The translations under genes were made by a program, and so were the position numbers. Positions 1-8,802 of a DNA stretch of 47,116 nt are shown here, piece after piece. The first letter of the stretch is position 1; each line of letters opens with the position of its first letter. Source of the stretch: an uncultured Bacteroidales bacterium (GTDB taxonomy: Bacteria > Bacteroidota > Bacteroidia > Bacteroidales > UBA932); contig CAJUEK010000008.1 in NCBI GenBank assembly GCA_910585445.1, positions 1 to 47,116 on the forward strand. The letters run 5' to 3'. Under the pieces are notes generated by a model. It was not told the origin of the DNA and did not search any database. It saw only the letters and a list, made by a program, of their open reading frames with translations.

Positions 1-2
1 TG

Positions 3-95
3 TCCGTGATGTATTTCTTCGTCAGAGAAGAGGATGTCGAATTGTTTGACCGCATTTTGGACAATGTTGAGATAATTCCTCACGACCGTCAGTGA
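3..95 (+). CDS. C-terminal end of an unidentified protein
   Basis: An open frame enters from the left edge and stops with TGA at 93-95, giving 30 residues that end in IIPHDRQ. The piece is acidic and looks like ordinary protein (it includes YFFVREEDVELF), but it is too short for me to assign a family. A good intrinsic terminator follows 35 nt later, which supports this being the true 3' end of a gene. The start lies outside the window. Confidence 0.5.
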   Translation, partial: SVMYFFVREEDVELFDRILDNVEIIPHDRQ

Positions 96-130
96 CTTTC
101 CTTGTTGTCTTGACGCAACAATTTTGTATT

Positions 131-159
131 CCCTGCCGTCTCCATCAACGATGGCAGGG
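131..159 (+). terminator. Intrinsic terminator of the left-edge gene
   Basis: CCCTGCCGTC (131-140) pairs with GATGGCAGGG (150-159) as a 10-bp stem with one G-U pair and a 9-nt loop. An A/T-rich tail (ATATTTTATTAT) follows. Its place just behind the stop at 95 fits a terminator for that gene. Confidence 0.6.
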
Positions 160-171
160 ATATTTTATTAT

Positions 172-335
172 CCTACAGTTAACGGCAAGGAATCCCAAAA
201 GTTCGCCGGCCTTCCGTATCTTGACTACGGCGCAAGGTTCTACCACCCGCTGTCTTCCCGCTGGACGACAATGGACCCGCTGGCGGAAAAGTATTATTCT
301 GTCAGTCCGCATGCAGATTGCGTGAAACATGACAA
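172..335 (+). pseudogene. Remnant of an RHS repeat-associated core domain
   Basis: The translation contains YLDYGARFYHP, then SSRWTTMDPLAEKYY and SVSPHADC. This matches the conserved RHS core signature (Y-D-Y-GAR-x-Y-DP ... RW-x-x-DPLAEKYY-x-x-SPYAYC), which sits just before the variable C-terminal toxin tail of RHS/YD-repeat proteins. Only about 55 residues remain. There is no YD-repeat barrel upstream and no toxin-like tail downstream, and the usual SPYAYC has decayed to SPHADC. The first part of the open frame overlaps the terminator at 131-159, so this is a gene scrap and not a working gene. Confidence 0.7.
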
Positions 336-370
336 TAAACCGCCCGTTGGGAACCATGATGAATCATAAC

Positions 371-451
371 TCAAGGATAATCAATGTCTTGCAAAATCTT
401 GAAGTTCCCAATGGGACATAAAAATGCACGTTGGGAACTTTGTATCCTTGA
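371..451. repeat. Nested inverted repeats in a gene-free stretch
   Basis: TCAAGGATA (371-379) is the exact reverse complement of TATCCTTGA (443-451). Inside it, AAGTTCCCAA (402-411) is the exact reverse complement of TTGGGAACTT (431-440). A further direct copy of CGTTGGGAAC lies at 345-354, matching 429-438. The arrangement could be the end of a small mobile element or a foldable RNA; I cannot tell which. In the rest of 336-734 I see no convincing gene, only short open frames without family features. Confidence 0.4.
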
Positions 452-734
452 CTCATTTGAAGCAAGGGGCTTACACTGGAACAGGCATCATGGATGCTTC
501 GTGATTTATGGCAGATTTATAGCAGACGTGAACCATAGGGTAGAATATGGCAATCAAGAGGACTATGCCGTTCGGAAATATGGGATGACACAAAAATCTG
601 CATTAAAACGGATTTAGGCTGCTCCAGATGTGTATCCCAACCTAAAATACCCATCAGAAATCCTGCATCCCGCCTTGCTGCATAACAGGGGGACGGGAAG
701 GCAGAATTTTAGGCCGAATGTCGAATAAAAGCCG

Positions 735-742
735 TATTTTTG
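735..742 (+). promoter_or_regulatory. Possible -7 element for the EEP-family gene
   Basis: TATTTTTG fits the Bacteroidetes -7 consensus TAnnTTTG and lies 25 nt before the ATG at 767. I see no clear TTG/TTTG at the expected distance upstream, so support rests on the -7 box alone. Confidence 0.35.
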
Positions 743-766
743 CGGCACTAACTAAATCCAATAATA

Positions 767-1615
767 ATGAAACGTTTTGCATTGCTGCTGATGGCATTAA
801 TGACGGTCTTGCCGCAGGCCTCACATGCCAAAAAGAAAAATGACGTACCTGCTGAACTCAAGGTCATGTCCTATAACATCAGGATGGGGGCTGCGAATGA
901 CGGCACGAACTCATGGCGTTACAGGTATCCGGCTACGGCACTTATGATAGAAGATCAGAAGCCTGACGTGTTCGGTGTACAGGAAGCCTTTGATTATCAG
1001 GTTCTTTTCATAAAGGAGAATTGCCGTGATTATGATTGCGTAGGAGTAGGACGTGAGGATGGCAAAAAGAAAGACGAGCACATGTCGATATTCTGGAACA
1101 AGAAAACTGTCAAGCTGATGAAGTGGGGCACTTTCTGGCTTTCAGAGACTCCAAAGAAGCCTTCAAAGGGGTGGGATGCTGCTTGCATCAGAACCGCTAC
1201 CTGGGCCTTGATGAAATGCAAGAAGACTGGACGGATGTTCTATTATGTCAACACGCATCTTGACCATGTCGGGCAGGAGGCTCAGAAAAACGGCCTGAAG
1301 CTTATCGTGGACCGCATCGCTTCCATAAATCCGAAAGGCTATCCTATGGTTCTCACAGGAGATTTCAACATAACACCTGACAACAAGGCGCTTGTCGGAC
1401 TGGATGCCGTCATGCAGAGCACAAGGAAGATAGCTGAAAAGACAGACAGCCTCGGCACATACAACGGATGGGGCAAGGCTAACGAGGTCATAGATTATAT
1501 CTATTGCTCAGGCTTCTCAAAATGCGTTGAATATCAGACCGTGACCAAGAAATACGCCGACAGGGCATTTGTCTCAGACCACTATCCGATATTCGCACGA
1601 CTCATTTTTTTATGA
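767..1615 (+). CDS. Secreted endonuclease/exonuclease/phosphatase (EEP) family protein
   Basis: This 282-residue protein starts with a signal peptide (MKRFALLLMALMTVLPQASHA), so it is exported. The EEP fold motifs appear in order: VMSYNIRMG (about residue 34), VFGVQEAF with the metal-binding Glu, YVNTHLDHVG, LTGDFN and, near the end, SDHYPIFARL. These supply the metal and catalytic residues of the DNase I/phosphodiesterase superfamily. The substrate could be nucleic acid, a sphingolipid/phospholipid or an inositol phosphate; the sequence does not decide. Its stop codon lies inside the 3' end of convergent dnaE (14-bp overlap). A damaged paralogue with the same motifs lies at 43296-44062, and this copy shows what that one has lost. 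Confidence 0.9.
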   Translation: MKRFALLLMALMTVLPQASHAKKKNDVPAELKVMSYNIRMGAANDGTNSWRYRYPATALMIEDQKPDVFGVQEAFDYQVLFIKENCRDYDCVGVGREDGKKKDEHMSIFWNKKTVKLMKWGTFWLSETPKKPSKGWDAACIRTATWALMKCKKTGRMFYYVNTHLDHVGQEAQKNGLKLIVDRIASINPKGYPMVLTGDFNITPDNKALVGLDAVMQSTRKIAEKTDSLGTYNGWGKANEVIDYIYCSGFSKCVEYQTVTKKYADRAFVSDHYPIFARLIFL

Positions 1616-4600
1616 CGTTATATTTTATGCCCATCTCTTTCAGCTCTTCAATGAACTGAATGCAGACGCATACACGGAATTTATGTGAAAGGAATTCTAT
1701 ATTCCATTTCTTTTCTGGATCATAGAGGAACATTGTGAGCGGAACGCCTCCCTTGTTCCTCTTTATCAGTTTCACAAGCCTCTCGCGGAACTCCGGGTTC
1801 AGCATAGGTGTCGAGATGCTTATCGAAAATCCCTTCACGAAGGTATCGGCAACATTGCCGAGCAGCATCATGTTCTTCGGCTTGAAAGCATAGTCAACCT
1901 CTTTGCCCTTAGCCCTCTCTTCTGGCTTTATATAGAACTTCTCCTCGATTGAGCCTTCGATGAAAAGGGCGGTGTGCGTCTTCTCATATTGCATGAAAGT
2001 CTCGTGGTCCTTTCCGAAGAAAGCAAATTCGTAGCTTCCGCCGTAATCTTCGACAGTCATCCTGGACATCGGCCGTCCTGTCTTTGTAAGTCCTTCCGAA
2101 GCACTTGTCACAAAGCCGGCGACATTAATCTTCCTTTTCTCCTTTTTGGCCTGGCATTCTGCTACGATTGCCGGAATGTCGCTTATCTGGCAGCTCGTGA
2201 AATTCTCAAGCTCAAAAGCAAAAGTGTCGAGCGGGTGTGACGACAGGTACATTCCCACAAGCTCCTTTTCATATTTCAGCTTCTCAAGAATGTCCTCGTC
2301 TCCCTGCATGGACGGAATCTCAGGTCTTTCCGGTTTCAGCTCCTCTGCCTCACCGAAAAGCGACACGGTACTGTCCATGCTGTCTTTCCTGTACAGGTCT
2401 CCGTATCGTATCAGTGTGTCCATGAATATGTCCCCTGACTTGCACGGTAGCTGGAACTGCTTGCGGCATATTCCGAAGCTGTCAAATGCACCGGAATGCA
2501 GAAGCGATTCGAAAGCCTTCCTGTTGACTGTTCCAGCCATCCTTTCCACGAAATCAAAGATGCTTTCGTACAGCCCGTTTTCCTCACGGTCAGCAAGAAT
2601 GGCCTTCACAATATTGTCTCCGAAGCCTTTGATGCCGCCGAGCCCGAATCGTATCTCTCCGTGCTTGTTGACCGTGAAATGTGCGTCAGACTCGTTTATA
2701 TCGGGGTTAAGCACCTTTATGCCGTTCTTCTTGCAGTCATCCATGATTTTCTTTATCTCGTCCATATTGGAGAGATTCTTGGAAAGGTTGGCTGCCTGGA
2801 ACTCTGCGGGATAATGCGCCTTGAGCCATCCCGTCTGGTAGCTCACCCATGCATAGCATGTTGCATGTGACTTGTTGAAGGCATACTGGGCGAACTTTTC
2901 CCAGTCGGCCCATATTTTCATCAGCACTTCCTTCGGATGCCCGTTGTTGATTCCTCCTTCTATGAAGAGTCCTTTGAGGGAATCCAGAAGTGCCTTTATC
3001 TTCTTACCCATGGCTTTTCGGAGGGTATCGGCCTGGCCTTTAGTGAAGCCTGCAAGCTTCTGCGACAAAAGCATGACCTGCTCCTGATAGACCGTCACTC
3101 CGTAAGTGTCCTGCAGGAATTCCTCCATTTCCGGAAGGTCATATTCGACCTTCTCCGTGCCCTGCTTCCTGGCTACGAATGAAGGGATATAGTCCATAGG
3201 GCCCGGACGGTAGAGGGCGTTCATCGCGATAAGGTCTTCGAATCTGGTCGGCTGTAGTTTGATGAGCCACTCCTTCATGCCGGGAGACTCGAACTGGAAC
3301 ACGCTCGTGGTGTCTCCGCGTCCGTACAATTCGTATGTCAGCTTGTCGTCTATCGGAATCTTCTCTATATCGAACTCAAGGCCGAATCTTTTCTTGATAT
3401 TGGCCTGGCATTCCTTTATGATGGAAAGGGTCCTCAGCCCGAGGAAGTCCATCTTGAGCATTCCGACCTCCTCTATGTAGTGTCCGTCGTACTGCGACAC
3501 CCACACGTCTTCCCCAGTGGCCTTGTCGGCCGCCATGCTGATAGGTATGAAGTTGGTGAGGTCTCCACGGCCGATAATCATCGCGCACGCGTGCACTCCG
3601 GTCTGGCGTATGCATCCTTCAAGCTTCAAGGCATAATTCAGCACCTCCTTGACCTCAGGAGTGCCGTTTTCCAGCTCGTTCTTAAGCTCCGGAATGAGTT
3701 TGTAGCAATTCTTCAGGTTAGGCTTGTAGGATACCTCTTTCTTGTATTTCTTGAAAGTCTTTTTGACCTTTATCTTCTTGCCTTCGTTGTCCGGGTCGTC
3801 AATCTCCACTTCTTTTTCGATGAGCTTCTGGCCCTCCTGCAGCATATCGTTCTCCCCGAAAGGCTCTTCTGTGTCCTCCATCTGGGTAATAGGCTTGTCA
3901 GGAATCATCTTGGTCAGCCTGTTGGACTCATCTATGGACAGCCGGCTCACGCGCGCCACATCCTTGATGGCACTTTTTGCCGCCATCGTTCCGAATGTAA
4001 TCACATGCGAGATATGGTCTTTTCCATATGTCTCCTCCACATATTTGAATGCCCTGTAGCGGCCGTCATCATCAAAGTCGATATCGATATCGGGCATGTT
4101 GATACGGTCCGGGTTGAGGAAACGCTCAAACAGGAGCTGGTATCTGATAGGGTCGAGATTGGTTATCTTGAGGCAGTAGGCTACGGCTGAACCTGCGGCT
4201 GAACCACGTCCAGGGCCTACGGATATGCCTTCAGCACGTGCAGCTGCAATGAAGTCCTGCACAATGAGGAAGTAGTCCGGAAAGCCCATCTTGCATATGG
4301 TCTTCAGCTCAAATTCAATCCTTTCCGCCTGCTCCTGCGTCAGGTTTTCACCATATCTCCAATGCGCTCCCTTATATGTCAGATGACACAGATAGGCCAC
4401 GGACTGGCAAAATTCCTCACCACGCTCCGAGCCGTCCTTGTTGCACCGTCCTACATCAATTATATCCTTGTATTTTTCAAGATAGGTGTCTATATCCTGC
4501 ATGAACTCATCCGCAATCTTGAACTTCGGAAGGATAGGGTCCTTGTCAATCTTGTACCCTTCGATTTTCTCCGCAACTTCAAGCGTATTGCTGATTACCT

Positions 4601-5405
4601 CCGGATGGTCAGGGAAAAGCGCGAGCATTTCCTCTGTGCTCTTCATGTATTCCTGCTGGGTATAGCGCATCCTGTCCGGGTCGTCCACATACACATTCGT
4701 AGTGAGGCAGATGAGCCTGTCGTGTGCAGGTCCGTCCTCTTTTCGCACGAAATGTATGTCGTTGGTCGCAACTACCTTTGTGCCTGTCTTTTCAGCAAGG
4801 AGGAAGATTCCGGCGTTGGCCTTCATCTGATACTCATATACTTCCAATGACTGTCCGGGAATTTCGGTCTTGTGAAGCTGCACTTCAAGATAATAGTCGT
4901 CCCCGAACACTTTCTTGTGCCATTCGATTGCCTTTTCGGCACCTTCCATGTCATCGGCAAGGATGCATCTTGGCACTTCACCGGCTATGCATGCCGAACA
5001 GCAGATGATGTCCTGCGAATATTTTTCAACTACCTCGTGCGATACCCTCGGCTTTCCGTAATACATTCCCTCGATATGTCCGGTGGAGACAATCTTCATG
5101 ATGTTCTTGTATCCGTTGTAGTTTTTCGCAAGGAGTATCATATGGTAGTATGACCTGTGGTCCTTGTCCTTGAGCGTGTGGTCGTAGTGCTTTGTCACAT
5201 AGATTTCACACCCGAGTATCGGTTTCACGTCAGGATACTTTCCGGCTGCCTTCATGAATTCCTTTACTCCGTACATGTTTCCGTGGTCTGTTATCGCCAA
5301 TGCGGGCATTCCGAGCTCGGATGCACGTGCGAACAGGTTGCCTACGGACGACTGGCCGTCAAGAATGGAGTATTGGGTGTGTACGTGAAGATGGACGAAG
5401 GACAT
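1602..5405 (-). CDS. dnaE: DNA polymerase III alpha subunit
   Basis: This is the replicative DNA polymerase catalytic subunit, 1267 residues, a full-length size for Bacteroidetes DnaE. The N-terminal PHP domain opens with HLHVHTQYSILDG and continues with ITDHGNMYG. The polymerase core includes GPGRGSAAGSAVAY and the acidic catalytic stretch PDIDIDFDDDGR near residue 440, followed by the fingers region and the PYAFNKSHA-type segment (QYAFNKSHATCYAWVSYQT). An OB-fold region near the C-terminus (KINVAGFVTSASEGLTKTGRPM) and a short tail close the protein. A lysine/acid-rich insert (about EIDDPDNEGKKIKVKK) lies within the middle of the core. The gene is monocistronic, read leftward from its own promoter at 5480-5510, and overlaps the convergent EEP gene by 14 bp. 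Confidence 0.98.
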   Translation of the reverse strand: MSFVHLHVHTQYSILDGQSSVGNLFARASELGMPALAITDHGNMYGVKEFMKAAGKYPDVKPILGCEIYVTKHYDHTLKDKDHRSYYHMILLAKNYNGYKNIMKIVSTGHIEGMYYGKPRVSHEVVEKYSQDIICCSACIAGEVPRCILADDMEGAEKAIEWHKKVFGDDYYLEVQLHKTEIPGQSLEVYEYQMKANAGIFLLAEKTGTKVVATNDIHFVRKEDGPAHDRLICLTTNVYVDDPDRMRYTQQEYMKSTEEMLALFPDHPEVISNTLEVAEKIEGYKIDKDPILPKFKIADEFMQDIDTYLEKYKDIIDVGRCNKDGSERGEEFCQSVAYLCHLTYKGAHWRYGENLTQEQAERIEFELKTICKMGFPDYFLIVQDFIAAARAEGISVGPGRGSAAGSAVAYCLKITNLDPIRYQLLFERFLNPDRINMPDIDIDFDDDGRYRAFKYVEETYGKDHISHVITFGTMAAKSAIKDVARVSRLSIDESNRLTKMIPDKPITQMEDTEEPFGENDMLQEGQKLIEKEVEIDDPDNEGKKIKVKKTFKKYKKEVSYKPNLKNCYKLIPELKNELENGTPEVKEVLNYALKLEGCIRQTGVHACAMIIGRGDLTNFIPISMAADKATGEDVWVSQYDGHYIEEVGMLKMDFLGLRTLSIIKECQANIKKRFGLEFDIEKIPIDDKLTYELYGRGDTTSVFQFESPGMKEWLIKLQPTRFEDLIAMNALYRPGPMDYIPSFVARKQGTEKVEYDLPEMEEFLQDTYGVTVYQEQVMLLSQKLAGFTKGQADTLRKAMGKKIKALLDSLKGLFIEGGINNGHPKEVLMKIWADWEKFAQYAFNKSHATCYAWVSYQTGWLKAHYPAEFQAANLSKNLSNMDEIKKIMDDCKKNGIKVLNPDINESDAHFTVNKHGEIRFGLGGIKGFGDNIVKAILADREENGLYESIFDFVERMAGTVNRKAFESLLHSGAFDSFGICRKQFQLPCKSGDIFMDTLIRYGDLYRKDSMDSTVSLFGEAEELKPERPEIPSMQGDEDILEKLKYEKELVGMYLSSHPLDTFAFELENFTSCQISDIPAIVAECQAKKEKRKINVAGFVTSASEGLTKTGRPMSRMTVEDYGGSYEFAFFGKDHETFMQYEKTHTALFIEGSIEEKFYIKPEERAKGKEVDYAFKPKNMMLLGNVADTFVKGFSISISTPMLNPEFRERLVKLIKRNKGGVPLTMFLYDPEKKWNIEFLSHKFRVCVCIQFIEELKEMGIKYNVIKK

Positions 5406-5479
5406 TATTTATGCTTGCTTTTTTATGTTAGGCCCGCCACTGGTTTCCGCATGGCTGAGCGGATTTTCAAGACGGTCGG

Positions 5480-5510
5480 CAAAGTTATGCAAAAAGCCTT
5501 TACATGTCAA
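5480..5510 (-). promoter_or_regulatory. Promoter of dnaE
   Basis: Read on the minus strand, TTG (5510-5508) is followed by 20 nt and then TAACTTTG (5487-5480). This is a full Bacteroidetes-type -33/-7 pair. It leaves an untranslated leader of roughly 70 nt before the dnaE ATG at 5405. It abuts the U-tract of the secDF terminator. Confidence 0.65.
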
Positions 5511-5556
5511 TCAAAAAAGAATCCCTCCGATTCTACATGCTGAGAATCAGAGGGAT
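5511..5556 (-). terminator. Intrinsic terminator of secDF
   Basis: The arms 5543-5556 and 5521-5534 form a 14-bp stem with one wobble pair. On the minus strand the stem is followed by TTCTTTTTTGA. It lies 23 nt past the secDF stop, so it ends that transcript just before the dnaE promoter. Confidence 0.85.
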
Positions 5557-5578
5557 AATTTATCAACAGAAGCTGTGA

Positions 5579-8500
5579 TTATTTGTCAGCTTTCTTTTCA
5601 GCTTTTTCAGCAGCTTTCCTGGTCACGTCAAACATGATAGGAGTTGCGATGAAGATTGATGCATAGGTACCGATGATGATACCGAGAATCAATGCCACTG
5701 CAAGTCCCCTGATAACTTCTCCACCGAAAATGGCGATTGCGAGCATGGTCACCAGAGTCGTGAGTGAGGTGTTCATTGTACGTGAAAGAGTGCTGTTGAG
5801 GGCCTCGTTCACATTCTTCCTCAAGTCTGCCTTCGGATGAAGCTCCTTGTATTCACGGATACGGTCGAAAATCACCACTGTATCGTTGATTGCGTAACCG
5901 ATGATGGTAAGGATTGCCGCGATGAATGTCTGGTCGATGTCAAGGCTGAATGGAAGTATTCCTGAGAAGAGAGAGAAGAAGCCTATCACGATTATGGCCG
6001 TGTGGGCAAGTCCTGCAACTCCTCCGAGTCCCCATGTCCATCCTCTGAATCGGAACGCGATGTATGCGAAGATTACGAAGAGGGCGATTACCACGGCGAT
6101 GATTGCATCCCTTGTGATGTCGTTTGCGATGGTAGGACCCACTTTGTCAGAGCTGATGATACCGTTAGGGTTGTCCTGGGTAGAAGTGAATTCATCCAAG
6201 GTTATTCCGTTGGTAAAGAAACCTTTCAAAGCGTTGTAGAGGATGTTTTCAACCTCAACGTCAACGTCTGTCGATTCCTGCTCAACCTTGTATGTAGTGG
6301 TAATCTTCATCTGGCTCTCGCCTCCGAACTGCTTGATTTCTGCAGCCGCATTGTCAACGCTTTCGTCATTTGCCGCAGCATTGTCGAATGCGTCGTTTAC
6401 TGCTGCGCGGATTGCCTCAGCGTCAACAGGCTGGTCGAACCTTACTACATATGTACGTCCTCCTGTGAAGTCAACACCGTATGAGAATCCTTTGGTGAAG
6501 ATGGATACGAGTGACACGAGGATGATTGTTCCGGACACGATATATGCAATCTTCTTCTTGCTGATGAAATCGAATGAAGTGTTCTGGAGGAAGTTCCTTG
6601 TAGCCTTGTTGTCGAAGGCGATTTTCTTGCCTCTTGAAACCCTGTCGTCGAAAATAAGCCTTGTGACGAAGATTGAAGTGAGGACAGATGTTATGATACC
6701 GATGATGAGTGTGGTAGCGAATCCCTGTACAGGGCCTGAACCGAACACGAAAAGAACGATACCGGTAAGAAGGGTAGTTATCTGTCCGTCGATGATGGCT
6801 GAGTAAGCGTTAGAATATCCGTCTGCAATGGCCTTGCTGAGACCCTTTCCTGCGCGGAGCTCTTCCTTGATACGCTCATAGATGATGACGTTTGCGTCCA
6901 CGGCCATACCGAGTGTCAGGACGAGACCTGCGATACCTGGGAGAGTGAGGACGGCTCCGAATGAAACGAGAGTTCCGAAAAGAAGCAGCACGTTGCAAAG
7001 GAGGGCCACGTCAGCCACCAGACCTGCACCCTGATAGAAGAGAACCATGTAGATGAGGACGAGAACGAATGCGATGATGAATGAAATCATACCGGCATTG
7101 ATGGACTCGGCTCCGAGTGAAGGTCCTACTACCTGCTCCTGGATGATTGTTGCAGGTGCAGGGAGCTTACCTGACTTGAGGACGTTTGCAAGGTCCTCAG
7201 CCTCTTCGAGTGTGAATTTACCTGAAATCTCTGAGCTTCCGCCTTCGATTTTGCCGTTTACGGTAGGATATGAGTAAACCATTCCGTCGAGCACGACAGC
7301 AATCTGCTTTCCGATGTTGTCACCGGTCATTCTTGCCCAGATGCCTGCGCCTTCACCGTTCATTGACATTGATATGTGAGGGTTTCCGCCTGAGTTGCCG
7401 TACTGCACGCGTGCGTCAGTGACTGCGCCTCCGTCAAGAGGGGCCTTTCCGTCAGCTGATGCCACCTTGATGGCCACGAGCTCGAAGATGTTTTCTCCGG
7501 CAGCTGAAGGCTTAACTGTCCACAAAGGCCTGAATTCAGGAGGGAAGCACTCCCTTACCTGAGGCATTGCGAAGAACTTGTTGATTTTTGCAGTGTCTGT
7601 ATAGTGTGCATATCCGAGACATGCGCTCTTGTACTGTGCAGGCTCGAGAACTGCGAACAGAGGGTTGTTCTTCTTCCACTCTGACTCCATCTTTGCCTCG
7701 TTCTCCTTGTTGCGGAGCTCTTCAGCGAGGAGTGAATCGGTCTCTGCTACCGGAGCTGCGTCAACTGCCTGAACGCTCTCCTGCTCATCTGCAAGGATGG
7801 TTGCGAGACGTCCGTTGGCCTCCATGAGGTAGCCCTGGAGCTCAGTATTGTCGTATGTCGGCCAAAATTCGAGTGAAGCGGTTCCCTGGAGGAGCTTTCT
7901 TACACGCTCAGGTTCCTTCACGCCCGGAAGCTCGACGAGGATGCGTCCGCTGTTTCCGAGTTTCTGGATGTTAGGCTGTGTCACACCGAAACGGTCGATA
8001 CGGTTTCTCAATACGTTGAATGAGTTTGCGATTGCGCTCTCAGCCTCGCTCCTGATTACGTCGATGACCTGTGCATCAGAAGATTCTGGACCGATTTTGC
8101 CCACCATGTCGAAAGTACCGAACACCTGTGCGAGCGGCATGCCGTTTGAGGTCTCTTTCCACGCGTCTGCGAAGAGCGTGATGAAATCTTCCCTTGAATC
8201 AACGCTGCGCTGTTTAGCAAGAGCGATTGCATTGGTGAATTCCGGAGTCGAGTTGTGGTTTGAGAGAGCCTTCACGAGATCCTCAAGCTGAACCTGGAGC
8301 ATCACGTTCATACCTCCCTTGAGGTCAAGGCCGAGGTTGATTGATTTTGCCTTGATGTCCTTGTAAGTGTAACCGAAATACACCTTCTCTGTTGAGATGG
8401 AATCGATATACCTCCTGTTCTCCACTTTCCTGATTGAGTCAAGATAGAAGGCATGGTCCGCTTCATTGACTTTGGCGAAAGCGGCTGAATGCATTGCGGC

Positions 8501-8632
8501 CTCTGCCTTTGCTTCTGCATATCTTACGGCCCTCTTCTCCTGGACAGTTGTCACCAGTGTGAATGAGAGCTGCCATATTGACGCAAGAGCGAGCAGGACA
8601 GCCACAAATCTGATAGCACCTTTACTTTGCAT
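5579..8632 (-). CDS. secDF: Fused protein translocase subunit SecDF
   Basis: SecD and SecF, which use the proton gradient to help pull proteins through SecYEG, are fused here into one 1017-residue inner-membrane protein, as is common in Bacteroidetes. The SecD half has a first membrane helix at about residues 8-28, the signature GLDLKGGMNVMLQV, a large periplasmic region, and the membrane block with LGMAVDANVIIYERI. The SecF half begins near residue 700, with YGVDFTGGRTYVVRF and then TIIGYAINDTVVIFDRIREY. Six helices per half can be seen as hydrophobic runs. The C-terminus is lysine-rich (AEKAEKKADK). The gene is monocistronic, with its own -7 element at 8719-8726 and terminator at 5511-5556. 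Confidence 0.97.
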   Translation of the reverse strand: MQSKGAIRFVAVLLALASIWQLSFTLVTTVQEKRAVRYAEAKAEAAMHSAAFAKVNEADHAFYLDSIRKVENRRYIDSISTEKVYFGYTYKDIKAKSINLGLDLKGGMNVMLQVQLEDLVKALSNHNSTPEFTNAIALAKQRSVDSREDFITLFADAWKETSNGMPLAQVFGTFDMVGKIGPESSDAQVIDVIRSEAESAIANSFNVLRNRIDRFGVTQPNIQKLGNSGRILVELPGVKEPERVRKLLQGTASLEFWPTYDNTELQGYLMEANGRLATILADEQESVQAVDAAPVAETDSLLAEELRNKENEAKMESEWKKNNPLFAVLEPAQYKSACLGYAHYTDTAKINKFFAMPQVRECFPPEFRPLWTVKPSAAGENIFELVAIKVASADGKAPLDGGAVTDARVQYGNSGGNPHISMSMNGEGAGIWARMTGDNIGKQIAVVLDGMVYSYPTVNGKIEGGSSEISGKFTLEEAEDLANVLKSGKLPAPATIIQEQVVGPSLGAESINAGMISFIIAFVLVLIYMVLFYQGAGLVADVALLCNVLLLFGTLVSFGAVLTLPGIAGLVLTLGMAVDANVIIYERIKEELRAGKGLSKAIADGYSNAYSAIIDGQITTLLTGIVLFVFGSGPVQGFATTLIIGIITSVLTSIFVTRLIFDDRVSRGKKIAFDNKATRNFLQNTSFDFISKKKIAYIVSGTIILVSLVSIFTKGFSYGVDFTGGRTYVVRFDQPVDAEAIRAAVNDAFDNAAANDESVDNAAAEIKQFGGESQMKITTTYKVEQESTDVDVEVENILYNALKGFFTNGITLDEFTSTQDNPNGIISSDKVGPTIANDITRDAIIAVVIALFVIFAYIAFRFRGWTWGLGGVAGLAHTAIIVIGFFSLFSGILPFSLDIDQTFIAAILTIIGYAINDTVVIFDRIREYKELHPKADLRKNVNEALNSTLSRTMNTSLTTLVTMLAIAIFGGEVIRGLAVALILGIIIGTYASIFIATPIMFDVTRKAAEKAEKKADK

Positions 8633-8718
8633 AATGTTTATTGAATTTAATGATATTTGTTATCAATTCATGCGGTATTGTACGGAGACTGTGCCACATA
8701 CATACCGCAAATAGGGCA

Positions 8719-8726
8719 CAAATTTA
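8719..8726 (-). promoter_or_regulatory. -7 element for secDF
   Basis: Minus-strand TAAATTTG matches TAnnTTTG and lies 86 nt before the secDF ATG. The -33 region is not clear. A second box for the opposite strand sits at 8767-8774, so this spacer holds divergent promoters. Confidence 0.45.
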
Positions 8727-8766
8727 CGATTTTTTTCTTATAAACGAAGTTTCTGTAAATATTTCT

Positions 8767-8774
8767 TATTTTTG
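8767..8774 (+). promoter_or_regulatory. -7 element for the PD40/SPOR-like gene and NfeD-floA run
   Basis: TATTTTTG fits TAnnTTTG and is 28 nt before the ATG at 8803. No strong -33 match is visible in the A/T-rich upstream sequence. Confidence 0.4.
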
Positions 8775-8802
8775 TAGGCTGAAATAGAGAGTTGATTCTG
8801 AA

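Noticed and set aside
384..617. Open frame of 77 codons between the RHS scrap and the EEP gene
   Set aside because: It starts within the inverted-repeat cluster, has no ribosome binding site or family-like pattern, and is rich in residues typical of chance frames (H, W, R, C).
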